DNA of 64,000 nt. Origin: Paenibacillus sp. FSL M7-0420. Its GTDB lineage: Bacteria > Bacillota > Bacilli > Paenibacillales > Paenibacillaceae. The translations under genes were made by a program, and so were the position numbers. Under the pieces are notes generated by a model, which searched no databases, was not told the origin of the DNA, and was given only the letters and a program-made list of their open reading frames with translations. Of this stretch, positions 31,301-39,166 are shown piece by piece (the stretch's first letter is position 1; each line of letters starts with the position of its first letter). Location of the stretch: assembly GCF_038002345.1 (NCBI RefSeq), contig NZ_JBBOCJ010000001.1:3348001-3412000 (forward strand), given 5' to 3'.

Positions 31301-32304
31301 TCACGGTCACCGGTGCAGGCTACTGGCACACCAATCTGCAATTTACGAATCCCAATGCAGCTGGCGGGGGCATCTCCTTCCGTGTTCAAGGCAAGCTGGA
31401 TTTCAGCAACGTCTATATGAACTCGAATCTGAGATCCCGGTACAACCAGAATGCTATCTATAAAGGCCTGATGGATAACTTCGGCAACAATTCGGTCATC
31501 CATGACGTATGGATTGAGCATTTTGAGTGCGGTATGTGGGTGGGGGATTATGCGCGGACGCCGGCGATTTTTGCGAACAATCTGCTTGTCGAGAACAGCC
31601 GTATCCGTAACAATCTGGCGGACGGCATTAACTACTCCCAGGGAACCAGCAACTCTACCGTCCGCAATACCAATGTGCGCAATAACGGGGACGATGGTCT
31701 GGCCGTGTGGCCGAGCAACACCTTTGGTGCACCGGATGGTGTGAATAACACGTTCTCATACAATACGATTGAGAATAACTGGCGTGCTGGCGCTATCGGC
31801 ATCTTCGGGGGCAGTGGTCACAAGGCGGATCACAACTACATCATCGACACGGTGGGCGGCTCCGGTATCCGGCTGAATACGACCTTTCCGGGAGCGCATT
31901 TCAACAACAACACAGGGATGATTTTCTCGGATACGACGATTATTAACAGCGGCACCAGCCGTGACCTGTATGACGGGGAACGCGGCGCGATTGATCTCGA
32001 AGCTTCGAGTGATCCGATCAAGAATGTAACCTTCACCAACATCGACATCATCAACACCCAGCGGGATGCGATCCAGTTCGGGTACGGTGGCGGCTTCTCG
32101 GGTATCGTATTCAACAACATTAACATCAACGGCACAGGTCTCGATGGAGTGACAACTTCCAGGTTCTCCGGCGCCCATAAGGGAGCGGCAATCTACACGT
32201 ATACCGGCAACGGCTCGGCGACCTTCAACAACCTGACGACCAGCAATATTGCATATCCAAGTCTGTATTATATTCAGAGCGGGTTTGGGCTGTTGATTCA
32301 GTAG
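28384..32304 (+). CDS. Secreted multidomain alpha-1,3-glucanase (mutanase), GH87-like
   Basis: About 1306 residues, predicted to cleave alpha-1,3-glucan outside the cell. Order: signal peptide (residues 1-32, ending SSAAG), discoidin domain 1 (about 37-170), CBM6/35-like domain (190-325), Pro/Thr-rich linker (325-375), discoidin domain 2 (378-510), two CARDB-like domains (515-740), a second CBM-like domain (745-870), and a right-handed beta-helix catalytic region (880-1306) with candidate acids in NNLADGINYSQG and RNNGDDGLAVW. The layout matches Paenibacillus GH87 alpha-1,3-glucanases as I recall them. AAGGAGGAATAGA precedes ATG 28384. It is a single-gene unit between terminators. A mycodextranase specificity is the main alternative. 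Confidence 0.85.
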   Translation: MRNKYVTWSLVVTLLISTLFMAAGPLTRSSAAGGPNLALNKIITASGQSQNYAPDNVKDSNQNTYWESANDAFPGWIQVDLGALTSIDQLVLKLPVNWEARTQTLAVQGSTNGSTFTDIVASAAYVFNPAVANNSATVNFTAASTRYVRLLFSANTAWPAGQLSELEIYGASSPTSAPTAGPTASPVPAGTYEAEAAALSGGAKMNTDHAGYSGTGFVDGYLTQGPATTFTVNVPAAGTRNVTLKYANASGSDKTISIYVNGVKQRQTTLPNLANWDTWSTKAEALPLNAGSNSIAYKYDAGDTGNVNLDLITVAAAIISTPAPSPTVAPTTAPTPTPVTTPAPTATVAPTSAPTPAPTATPVTTPTVSPGGNIAIGKAISASSNTQNFIAGNANDNNTATYWEGSGNPSTLTLDLGANHNITSIVLKLNPAAEWATRTQNIQVLGHNQNSTTFSNLVAAQNYTFNLASGNTVTIPVTATVKRLQLAIAANSGAPGGQIAEFQVYGTPATNPDLTITGMSWTPASPVETSAVTLNTVVKNSGTAAAAATTVNFYLNNELAGSAPVAALAAGASASVSYNAGTLTAGTYPLSAKVDEAGQIIEQNESNNSYTNASPLVVAPVSSSDLTGTTSWSPGTPAAGSNVAFTVSLKNQGNLASAGGAHGITVALKNAAGSTVQTFTGSYTGVIAAGATVQVSLPGTWSAVNGNYTVTTTIAADANEVTTKQANNVNTVNLVVYALRGASVPYSRYDTQDATRGGSAALKSAPNFDQMLTASEASGQSYVALPSNGAYAQWTVRAGQGGAGVTMRFTMPDSADGMGLTGALDVYVNGTKAKTIPLTSYYSWQYFSGDQPGDAPSAGRPLFRFDEVHWKMDTPLQPGDTIRIQKNNGDSLEYGVDFLEIEPVPAAIARPANSVSVTDYGAVAGDGQDDLAAFNSAVTAAVTSGKSLYIPAGTFNLSSMWVIGSVSNMINNFTVTGAGYWHTNLQFTNPNAAGGGISFRVQGKLDFSNVYMNSNLRSRYNQNAIYKGLMDNFGNNSVIHDVWIEHFECGMWVGDYARTPAIFANNLLVENSRIRNNLADGINYSQGTSNSTVRNTNVRNNGDDGLAVWPSNTFGAPDGVNNTFSYNTIENNWRAGAIGIFGGSGHKADHNYIIDTVGGSGIRLNTTFPGAHFNNNTGMIFSDTTIINSGTSRDLYDGERGAIDLEASSDPIKNVTFTNIDIINTQRDAIQFGYGGGFSGIVFNNININGTGLDGVTTSRFSGAHKGAAIYTYTGNGSATFNNLTTSNIAYPSLYYIQSGFGLLIQ

Positions 32305-32320
32305 CCTTGAGATAGACAGG

Positions 32321-32348
32321 GAGGGGCCTAAGCGGCTCCTCTTTTTTT
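32321..32348 (+). terminator. Terminator of the glucanase gene
   Basis: GAGGGGCC-TAAGC-GGCTCCTC (8 pairs, one G-T) is followed by TTTTTTT. Confidence 0.88.
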
Positions 32349-32380
32349 GGTTTTAGCCAGTTGAGTGCGTGAAACGTGCG

Positions 32381-32420
32381 AAATCAGGACCACCCGTCCA
32401 ACGGAGGGTCCTGATTTTTG
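32381..32420. terminator. Second hairpin, possible bidirectional terminator
   Basis: AAATCAGGACC pairs with GGTCCTGATTT; T-runs flank it on both strands, so it may serve the glucanase gene and the convergent TlyA-like gene. Confidence 0.72.
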
Positions 32421-32509
32421 TTTCTTAGAAGATCCCTGTTGAGTTGGTGGTCTTCCTTTGAGTGGTCTGTTCTTCCCAACAAGATTAAGGACATTAAGAT
32501 ATGTATTTA

Positions 32510-33280
32510 TTAAAATGAGTGCTTACTAAAATTATTTCCCCATTCCAAATAAATAAAAAATTCTAATGTACCATTATTCCCTGTAACTTGACTATTGGTA
32601 ATAGCAATTATCTCATAGTCTTCGATAAAGTGATTACATAAATCGGTTAATATATCACGGATGGTATCGATACTGTCGAATTCCCCGCTTCTGCGTATAT
32701 CAGAAGATGCTACTTCAAACAGAGGTTTAATTAAAGCAATTACAGTTCCGCAATCCCCTATGATTTCTCTACATAATGGCAGGGCATATTTTAATGAAAG
32801 GTATGACAAGTCTAAGGTGATTACTTCTGGAGAAGGGAATAACGAAAGCAGAACTTTGTCAGCAAGATTGGTTTTTTCCATATTCACTATTTTTTTATCG
32901 AATAGTAGTTTCCCTGCTATTTGACCGCACCCTACATCAACAGCATAAACAAGCTTTGCTCCATTTTGTATCAGGCAATCAGTAAACCCGCCAGTAGAAG
33001 CTCCGCAATCCATTACCACTTTTCCATTTACATCAATTCCAAAATCACGTAATGCGCCTGCTAATTTTAAGCCTCCTTTATTTACATACTTTCTTTGATA
33101 ATACCTTTTAATTCTTACTGTTCCATCTACAGGAACTTTGTCGTTAACACTTAGTATTAATTCATCGTTAACCAAAACTCGACCTAATATTATCCATTTT
33201 TTTGCCTCTTTCAAGCTATCAAACCAATTTTCTGAAATTAATTTATCAATGACAATACAACTTTTTTTATTTTTCTTCAT
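32510..33280 (-). CDS. TlyA-family rRNA 2'-O-methyltransferase
   Basis: A 256-residue protein with an N-terminal S4 RNA-binding domain (about residues 8-65, DSLKEAKKWIILGRVLVND) and a C-terminal FtsJ-type SAM methyltransferase domain (YVNKGGLKLAGALRDFGI, VMDCGASTGGFTDCLIQNGA, ALIKPLFE). TlyA proteins 2'-O-methylate cytidines in 16S and/or 23S rRNA. Its AT-rich composition is unlike the usual chromosomal tlyA, which normally sits near ispA/xseA. It neighbours two ABC exporters and a radical SAM enzyme, so a role in altering the ribosome towards a locally made or imported antibiotic is possible. That link is inference. Confidence 0.85.
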   Translation of the reverse strand: MKKNKKSCIVIDKLISENWFDSLKEAKKWIILGRVLVNDELILSVNDKVPVDGTVRIKRYYQRKYVNKGGLKLAGALRDFGIDVNGKVVMDCGASTGGFTDCLIQNGAKLVYAVDVGCGQIAGKLLFDKKIVNMEKTNLADKVLLSLFPSPEVITLDLSYLSLKYALPLCREIIGDCGTVIALIKPLFEVASSDIRRSGEFDSIDTIRDILTDLCNHFIEDYEIIAITNSQVTGNNGTLEFFIYLEWGNNFSKHSF

Positions 33281-33708
33281 TTAGAAAACTCCAATTTTAG
33301 ATAGAATAAGTGCCTTGGTAAAAATGATTGCGCATAATTATCATTTAAATGTTCAAAAGCATAAAATTATTTATTCATTTGTAAATATTAAATTAATAAT
33401 TTATGATTTTCTTTTAATATTGTAATTAATACCATAGGAAAAAACATGAGTCAATAGATAAAAATGTAACAATAAAAATCCGATATTTGTTTAAAATTTG
33501 TATTTAATTTTAAATAATTTCAATATTATTACAAATTAGTCGCTTTACAGATGGAAAATGCTGTGATAAGATGCAAATTAATTAGAAGGGAAGTGGTTTT
33601 ATGTAATTGTAAAATGTAAACTTAAATGTTCATTTGTTTATTTGTTGGGGCGCAATTGAAGAAAACAATTTATTAAGTGAAAACACTAATTCCAAAAAAC
33701 AAGGTGTG
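33281..33708 (+). promoter_or_regulatory. AT-rich leader with a possible promoter and start-stop codons
   Basis: No gene of normal size was found. TTTACA (33544) and TAAGAT (33567) are 17 bases apart. Downstream, GAAGGGAAGTGG is followed by ATGTAA at 33601, a second ATGTAA at 33614, and a 16-codon frame at 33626-33676 (MFICLFVGAQLKKTIY). These could form a translated leader controlling the first ABC gene, or may be chance in AT-rich DNA. Confidence 0.35.
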
Positions 33709-35520
33709 ATGAAGCTGCAATTACTACGATATTGTCTGGACCCGATAAAAATCATGATAAAGTTTTGTAAAGCTCATGCCATACTCAAAATAATTTTGTT
33801 AATGGTGTCAGCGATTTTGGCTCCGTTAAGCTTTTTGCTAACAGAAGATCTAATCGACAGTGTATCTGAATTATACAAAGGCAATGCGGGTTACACCCAC
33901 GTGGGTCTGAACCTGGTGCTACTACTTATCACTATTTTGACAATCTCCCTTTGTACGTCGATGGAGGGTTACCTCAATATAAATTTTGATAGATTATTAT
34001 TGAAAAACTGGACACCGGTCGTATTGAACAAGTATAAGCAGCTCAAATACAGTTGTTTTGAAGATCAAGAAACGCAGGATATTATTTTTCAAATGAGTGA
34101 CCATCCTAGTGAAAGTATCAAAAACAGTTTTCTTAATATCACGCAGATAGGCAGTTCTCTGCTTTCACTGGTACTACTAAATCTGGTATTTGCAAAGGTT
34201 TCTGTCTGGTTGTCAGTACTTTGTTTTTTATTCACGGTTCCCATGCTTTTTCTAAACTATAGAGCTATGACTATCCTCGACAGCCTTTTCTACAAACAAT
34301 CTGCCGAAGATCGGAAGTTGGGATATTTGTTAGGGTTGTTGACTACTAAATCTTCCCTTTCTGAACTCAAATTATTTTGTGCGGTAGAATATATCGTTAA
34401 TCAATGGGGAGGGATCAGAAGTAAAGTTTATAAAGAGAGGGTGGGCGCCAATGTAAAATCTCAAAAACTTATCTTTATCAATACTTTATGTGTTATGGCT
34501 TGGACGGTGCTAATTATTATTACCTTAGTAAATTATATGTACAACGGACTCATTACTTTAGGGCTTTTTGTAGCTTTAATGGGCTCTCTCAATTCGATTA
34601 TCAGTATATCTGAGCAGGTCTCCTGGGAATATTCCGAATACTCCCGAAATGTATTGAAGACAAAGTACTATAAGCGTTTTATGTCTTTGCCTGAAAGTGA
34701 AGAGAGCGCTGATTTCAAAAAAGAGAGGTGTTTCAATAATCCTGAAATTTGTTTTAATGATGTCTACTTTTCATATCCCCAATCTCAAAAACCGATTCTG
34801 CAAGGTGTGTCTCTGACGATAAGACATAATGAGAGAATTGCAATTGTCGGTAAAAATGGTGCTGGAAAGTCTACGCTAATTAAGCTGTTGTGCGGGCTTT
34901 ATCAACCTGATAGGGGGGAGATCACCATTAATGGTATAGCGCTTTCAAACTTGAGTCAGCATGAGATTTCTGCTCTTTTCAGCGTCGTCTTCCAGGATTT
35001 TATGAAATACAGTTTAACTGTACGGGAGAATATAGCCTTAGGGAATATTACAAAAATCCATAACGATGCAGCTATAGATAAGGCCTTGGGACAGGCTGAA
35101 ACAATGGGATTCCTTAAGCTTTCTGGGAAAGGACTGAACACGCCTTTAGGGAAGCTGGAGGATGACGGCATAGACCTATCTGGAGGCGAGTGGCAGCGGA
35201 TTACTCTAGCCAGAGCACTTTTCGCGGATTCTTCATTTATCATACTAGATGAGCCAACAGCGTCTTTGGATCCGGTTGCAGAAAGTGAACTTTATCAATC
35301 TCTTTCTTTAGTTATAAAAGAAAAAGGTTCGATCATGATCTCACATCGCTTGGCAAGTGCCAAATTGGCAGACAAAATCTTTGTTATAGATGATGGGCGG
35401 ATCTGCGAAGAAGGCAACCATGATGAGTTAATCGCCAAACAGGGAATTTATGCTGAAATGTTCAGAGCTCAGGCGAAATGGTATGACATGGATAGAACCT
35501 CTTTGAGAGTGGGCTACTAA
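33709..35520 (+). CDS. ABC transporter, fused permease and ATPase (exporter)
   Basis: About 603 residues: six membrane segments over residues 1-330, then an ATPase domain with Walker A GKNGAGKST, signature LSGGEWQR and Walker B FIILDEPTASLD, with the H-loop in SHRLAS. The nucleotide sites look catalytically intact. ATG 33709 has AAGGTG upstream; earlier in-frame TTG codons lack a site. The next exporter gene starts two bases after the stop, and a radical SAM gene follows. The pair probably exports a peptide product or confers self-protection. The AT-rich base composition points to transfer. Confidence 0.85.
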   Translation: MKLQLLRYCLDPIKIMIKFCKAHAILKIILLMVSAILAPLSFLLTEDLIDSVSELYKGNAGYTHVGLNLVLLLITILTISLCTSMEGYLNINFDRLLLKNWTPVVLNKYKQLKYSCFEDQETQDIIFQMSDHPSESIKNSFLNITQIGSSLLSLVLLNLVFAKVSVWLSVLCFLFTVPMLFLNYRAMTILDSLFYKQSAEDRKLGYLLGLLTTKSSLSELKLFCAVEYIVNQWGGIRSKVYKERVGANVKSQKLIFINTLCVMAWTVLIIITLVNYMYNGLITLGLFVALMGSLNSIISISEQVSWEYSEYSRNVLKTKYYKRFMSLPESEESADFKKERCFNNPEICFNDVYFSYPQSQKPILQGVSLTIRHNERIAIVGKNGAGKSTLIKLLCGLYQPDRGEITINGIALSNLSQHEISALFSVVFQDFMKYSLTVRENIALGNITKIHNDAAIDKALGQAETMGFLKLSGKGLNTPLGKLEDDGIDLSGGEWQRITLARALFADSSFIILDEPTASLDPVAESELYQSLSLVIKEKGSIMISHRLASAKLADKIFVIDDGRICEEGNHDELIAKQGIYAEMFRAQAKWYDMDRTSLRVGY

Positions 35521-35521
35521 T

Positions 35522-37273
35522 ATGTTAAAGCAGCTGGCTAAAATATTTAGAATAGCAATGGACTCTTCGCCCGGATCGCTTTTGATTATTATAATTAGTT
35601 CGGCAGCCGGTTTCTTATATCCCGCTGTCTCAACCAGGATTTTGTCATCGATCTTTCATGAGTTTAGCAACACGGCTTTGTTAAATCTGCATAAAATTTA
35701 TTTTTTCATGGTGCTATTTATAGCGATTTATATCCTGAAAACCATCCTTCAGAGTATCGCTGGGTTATTTGTGTCTATTGGGATTTACGAGAAACTGGGA
35801 TATCAGCTTAATATTTATATAGGCGAAAAGTGTACGAAGCTTCCTTTTATCAGCATGGAAACACCTGAGATATTAAATAAGTTAAATAGAGCAAAAGATT
35901 GTGTAACGAGAGCGGTAATTCCGCAATTAATTATGATTACAATCAGCGTATTCTCCAGTTTCATCTCGGTGCTTCTTGTAATCACTCTGTTAGCATCCTA
36001 TAGCTTATGGTTTATTCCAATCTCCTTGCTTAGCGTGCTTCCTTATTTAATAGCCAGAATTATCCGGGGTAAAGAATTTTACTATTTGAAATGGTTTCAG
36101 GCCCCCAAGCAGAGATCCCTGGATTATTTCTGGAGTCTGTTCAATAATAAGCAGGCTGTAAAAGAAATGCGGGTTAACGGCAGCGGTGATTACTTGGCTG
36201 AGAAGTGGACTTATTATCGTGATGCTGTGTTGAGTCAAGAGTGGAATTTCAGAAGGAAAGATAGTCTGACTTTACTGGTGTGCGATTTTCTCAGGGCACT
36301 TGGATACTTGACCAGCATATTTTTTGCCTACAGACTTGTTATCCATCATGAGATAACAATCGGACTGTTCGGTGCGTGTATTGCTGCTTTTGCAATAGTG
36401 CAAGACCAGACAAGATCTTTCCTGGTGGAATTAGGCCGTTTTAAAGAACACTTGTTGTTCTCGAAAGACTATCTTGATTTCTTGGAATTGGAGGAAGAGG
36501 TTGAGGGCATAGCACAAATAAAAGGAGATTTTAATCAAATTATTATGGACAATGTTTCTTTTCTATACCCGAATAGTACAGATTATGCTCTGAAAAATGT
36601 GAGCCTACAAATACACAAAGGAGAAAAGCTGGCAATAGTCGGAAAAAACGGGAGCGGGAAAACCACCCTGGCAAAATTAATCATGGGGATGTATTCATCC
36701 AGCAGCGGCAGCATTTATTACAATGGAACGGATCTGAAGGCTATCAATAAAACAAGTTATTATTCCCTCATTTCTTCTATATGGCAGGATTTTGTTACCT
36801 ACAAACTTACCATCAGAGAGAATATTGCGATTAGTAAGACTCAAAAAATGGATAGCGATGAGGCTATTTTAAATGTTGTGAACATGATGGGGATGGAGAA
36901 GCTTGTCAGAGAAAACGGATTGGATACCCCTATCGGAAGTGAATTTGGCGGGATTGAGTTATCGGGTGGAGACAATCAGCGGCTTGGATTGGCCAGAACG
37001 ATGTTCCGGGATAGTTCAATGGTTGTTCTGGACGAACCAACTTCTGCTATGGACCCGACATTCGAATCGGAAGTGCTGGAGAAATTCCTGGAAATTTCAG
37101 AGAAGAAAACATCCTTGGTTATTTCTCATAGACTGGGGCTATGCAGAGTGGTGGACAGGATTATCGTCATGAATAATGGTGAAATTGTGGGAATCGGGAC
37201 TCATAAAGAACTGCTTGAGAACAATGCTGAATACATAAAACTCTATACAGCTCAAGAACAGTGGTATCACTAG
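35522..37273 (+). CDS. ABC transporter, fused permease and ATPase (exporter)
   Basis: A 583-residue half-transporter: membrane domain over residues 1-320, ATPase with Walker A GKNGSGKTT, signature LSGGDNQR and Walker B MVVLDEPTSAMD. Both this and the upstream protein have intact catalytic glutamates, so a symmetric heterodimer or two homodimers are possible. It starts with TAATATG right after its partner, so the two are one operon. Transporters of this kind flank many peptide and aminoglycoside-like biosynthesis loci in Paenibacillus; the substrate is unknown. Confidence 0.86.
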   Translation: MLKQLAKIFRIAMDSSPGSLLIIIISSAAGFLYPAVSTRILSSIFHEFSNTALLNLHKIYFFMVLFIAIYILKTILQSIAGLFVSIGIYEKLGYQLNIYIGEKCTKLPFISMETPEILNKLNRAKDCVTRAVIPQLIMITISVFSSFISVLLVITLLASYSLWFIPISLLSVLPYLIARIIRGKEFYYLKWFQAPKQRSLDYFWSLFNNKQAVKEMRVNGSGDYLAEKWTYYRDAVLSQEWNFRRKDSLTLLVCDFLRALGYLTSIFFAYRLVIHHEITIGLFGACIAAFAIVQDQTRSFLVELGRFKEHLLFSKDYLDFLELEEEVEGIAQIKGDFNQIIMDNVSFLYPNSTDYALKNVSLQIHKGEKLAIVGKNGSGKTTLAKLIMGMYSSSSGSIYYNGTDLKAINKTSYYSLISSIWQDFVTYKLTIRENIAISKTQKMDSDEAILNVVNMMGMEKLVRENGLDTPIGSEFGGIELSGGDNQRLGLARTMFRDSSMVVLDEPTSAMDPTFESEVLEKFLEISEKKTSLVISHRLGLCRVVDRIIVMNNGEIVGIGTHKELLENNAEYIKLYTAQEQWYH

Positions 37274-37328
37274 TCCACCCGATAGTTTTAAAAACTGATT
37301 TTAAATTAAATGAAGCGGGAGTGGAAAT

Positions 37329-38279
37329 ATGGTATTAAGTGAGCATATTCTCAGTGTATTGCGGGCTAAAAACGTACCTAGTCATGTTCAAATTGAATTA
37401 ACCAAAAGATGCAACTGGAGATGCAAGTTTTGTTATGCCGAGTGTGATGAAGACGATGGATTAGATACTGCAACATTGTTCACTTTGTTGGACGATTTAA
37501 AAAGAATAGGCACGATTGAAATTAATTTTACTGGTGGAGAACCTTTATTAAAGAGAAGATGTATAGAAATATTTGAAAGGGCTAAATCAATAGGGTTTGG
37601 CCTGTCCCTTAATACCAATGGTTCACTAATAAATGAAAAAAACTATAGACAATTCTCTGAGCTGTTTTCGAGAATTGAGATAAGTTTGCACTCTGGAATC
37701 GAAAGCGAACATGATCAAATCGTACAGAGAACTGGAGCATGGAAAAAGACAGTTCATGCAATTAAATTGTTGACAGAAGCAAACGTGAAAGTGTTGATGA
37801 AATGTGTACTCACTCAAGAAACCCTTAACTCATTGAATTCATTAAACTTGTTATCCAAATCGCTTGGAGTCGAACTAGTAGTTGATTATAACATTACTTC
37901 AACATACAGCGGGAATACAAAACCTTTGCAATATAAATTAACAAATGAACAGATTTCCAAGTTAATAGAAACGGACAAATCAGTGGTTTATAAAGTATCT
38001 GATGATTATATAGAAGAAAATTATAAAAAAAGAAAACTTTCTGATGGCATCTGCCGGGCTGGAAGAACATCAGCTTTTATTGATGCTGAAGGAAATGTAT
38101 TTCCATGTATTATTTTTAAAGATACAAGTGTGCCGGAAAACAGCGGTGGTTACACCGAGAACATTAGAACAAAACCGTTTGAAAACATTTGGAGGGACAA
38201 TTCCTTATTTCATGAGATCCGTACTTTATCTGCGGCTGATTTTGATAAATGTTTAAGTTGTGAAATAGATAATGATTAG
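37329..38279 (+). CDS. Radical SAM protein with SPASM-like C-terminus
   Basis: A 316-residue enzyme. CNWRCKFC (Cys28, Cys32, Cys35) is the CX3CX2C motif for the SAM-cleaving [4Fe-4S] cluster. NFTGGEPLL is the GGE motif and LNTNGS follows the third strand. The C-terminal region has CRAGRTSAFIDAEGNVFPC and FDKCLSCE, which look like a shortened SPASM cluster-binding region. Such enzymes modify ribosomal peptides or small metabolites. It lies 55 bases after the exporter pair with GGGAGTGG before ATG, so is probably cotranscribed. No convincing precursor peptide was found, so the product class is open. Confidence 0.87.
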   Translation: MVLSEHILSVLRAKNVPSHVQIELTKRCNWRCKFCYAECDEDDGLDTATLFTLLDDLKRIGTIEINFTGGEPLLKRRCIEIFERAKSIGFGLSLNTNGSLINEKNYRQFSELFSRIEISLHSGIESEHDQIVQRTGAWKKTVHAIKLLTEANVKVLMKCVLTQETLNSLNSLNLLSKSLGVELVVDYNITSTYSGNTKPLQYKLTNEQISKLIETDKSVVYKVSDDYIEENYKKRKLSDGICRAGRTSAFIDAEGNVFPCIIFKDTSVPENSGGYTENIRTKPFENIWRDNSLFHEIRTLSAADFDKCLSCEIDND

Positions 38280-38292
38280 AGGAGGAAAGTAA

Positions 38293-38908
38293 ATGAACTC
38301 TAAAATCTTACCAATGAAGTATCCAATTATAACTTCTTGGCAATGGCAAGCTAATTTATTTTCAAATGATCAGAGACGAATCGCACGACAAAACCTTTGT
38401 TGACTTTTATCAATATCCTATATTAGAGGTTTGCCCATGGATTTATAATCAACATCTAAAACGAGAAACCATTTTGTTTTTTTAAAAAGATATTTGTGAG
38501 TTTTTTATCGAGTGTATCGATCTTAATAATTATATTTATGGCGTGTTTGAACAATCCTATTTCGGCCGCTCAGAATTTTTTCCTCACGATACTTTTATAT
38601 ATGGTTACAATATGGAAAAGAAAGTATTTTACATAGCTGATTTTTCTATTAAAGAGAAATACTCTTATACAGAGGTATCATTTTCACAAATTGAAAAAGT
38701 ATATTTAGCCATTGAGGAAAAAGATGATTGGCTTTTAGATAAAGGGGGACTGCAGCTTCTTAGTTTTAATGCTAAAGGCATATTTGATTTTAAACCCTCG
38801 TTGGTAATAGAATTCTTGGATGAGTTCTTACAGTCTAAAAATAGCTTTGAAAAAAGTTGTTTTTATATAAACAATCCTAATAAAAGTGTATTTGGATTAG
38901 AGGTTTAA
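38293..38908 (+). pseudogene. Decayed BtrH-like/NRPS-associated protein gene
   Basis: A strong site (GGAGGAAAG) starts a frame at 38293 (MNSKILPMKYPIITSWQWQA) that ends after 36 codons. The plus-one frame then reads HDKTFVDFYQYPILEVCPWI followed by YNQHLKRETILFF, hits TAA at 38483, and continues in the same frame as KDICEFFIECIDLNNYIY to 38908 (with SEFFPHDTFIYGYNMEKKVFYIADF). Joined, the pieces resemble proteins of about 300 residues related to BtrH that occur in Paenibacillus biosynthesis loci. One frameshift with probable internal deletion and one stop codon make it non-functional. The recognition is from memory of the family. Confidence 0.68.
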
Positions 38909-39166
38909 AGCAGTGTAAAATATATTAATTTAGACGAGTGAGAAAGAAATTATTCTTACTGAGGAGATTACAGTGTATTACGGCTCAAGATAAAGCTCTG
39001 CTGGTCAGGGAGCATGAAGACCACAACCTTTGATTTGATCCTTTGATTATGGACTTTTTTACATGGAATATAATTATTGATCTTCGATAAATTACGACAG
39101 CGTAATATCTGCCCTTCATGTTATTCTATTACTAATACATAATAGCTATACAAAGGGGAAACATTG

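Noticed and set aside
38293..38403. 36-residue peptide as the precursor for the radical SAM enzyme
   Set aside because: Its sequence continues, after a frameshift, into fragments of a larger BtrH-like protein, so a decayed gene is the better explanation.
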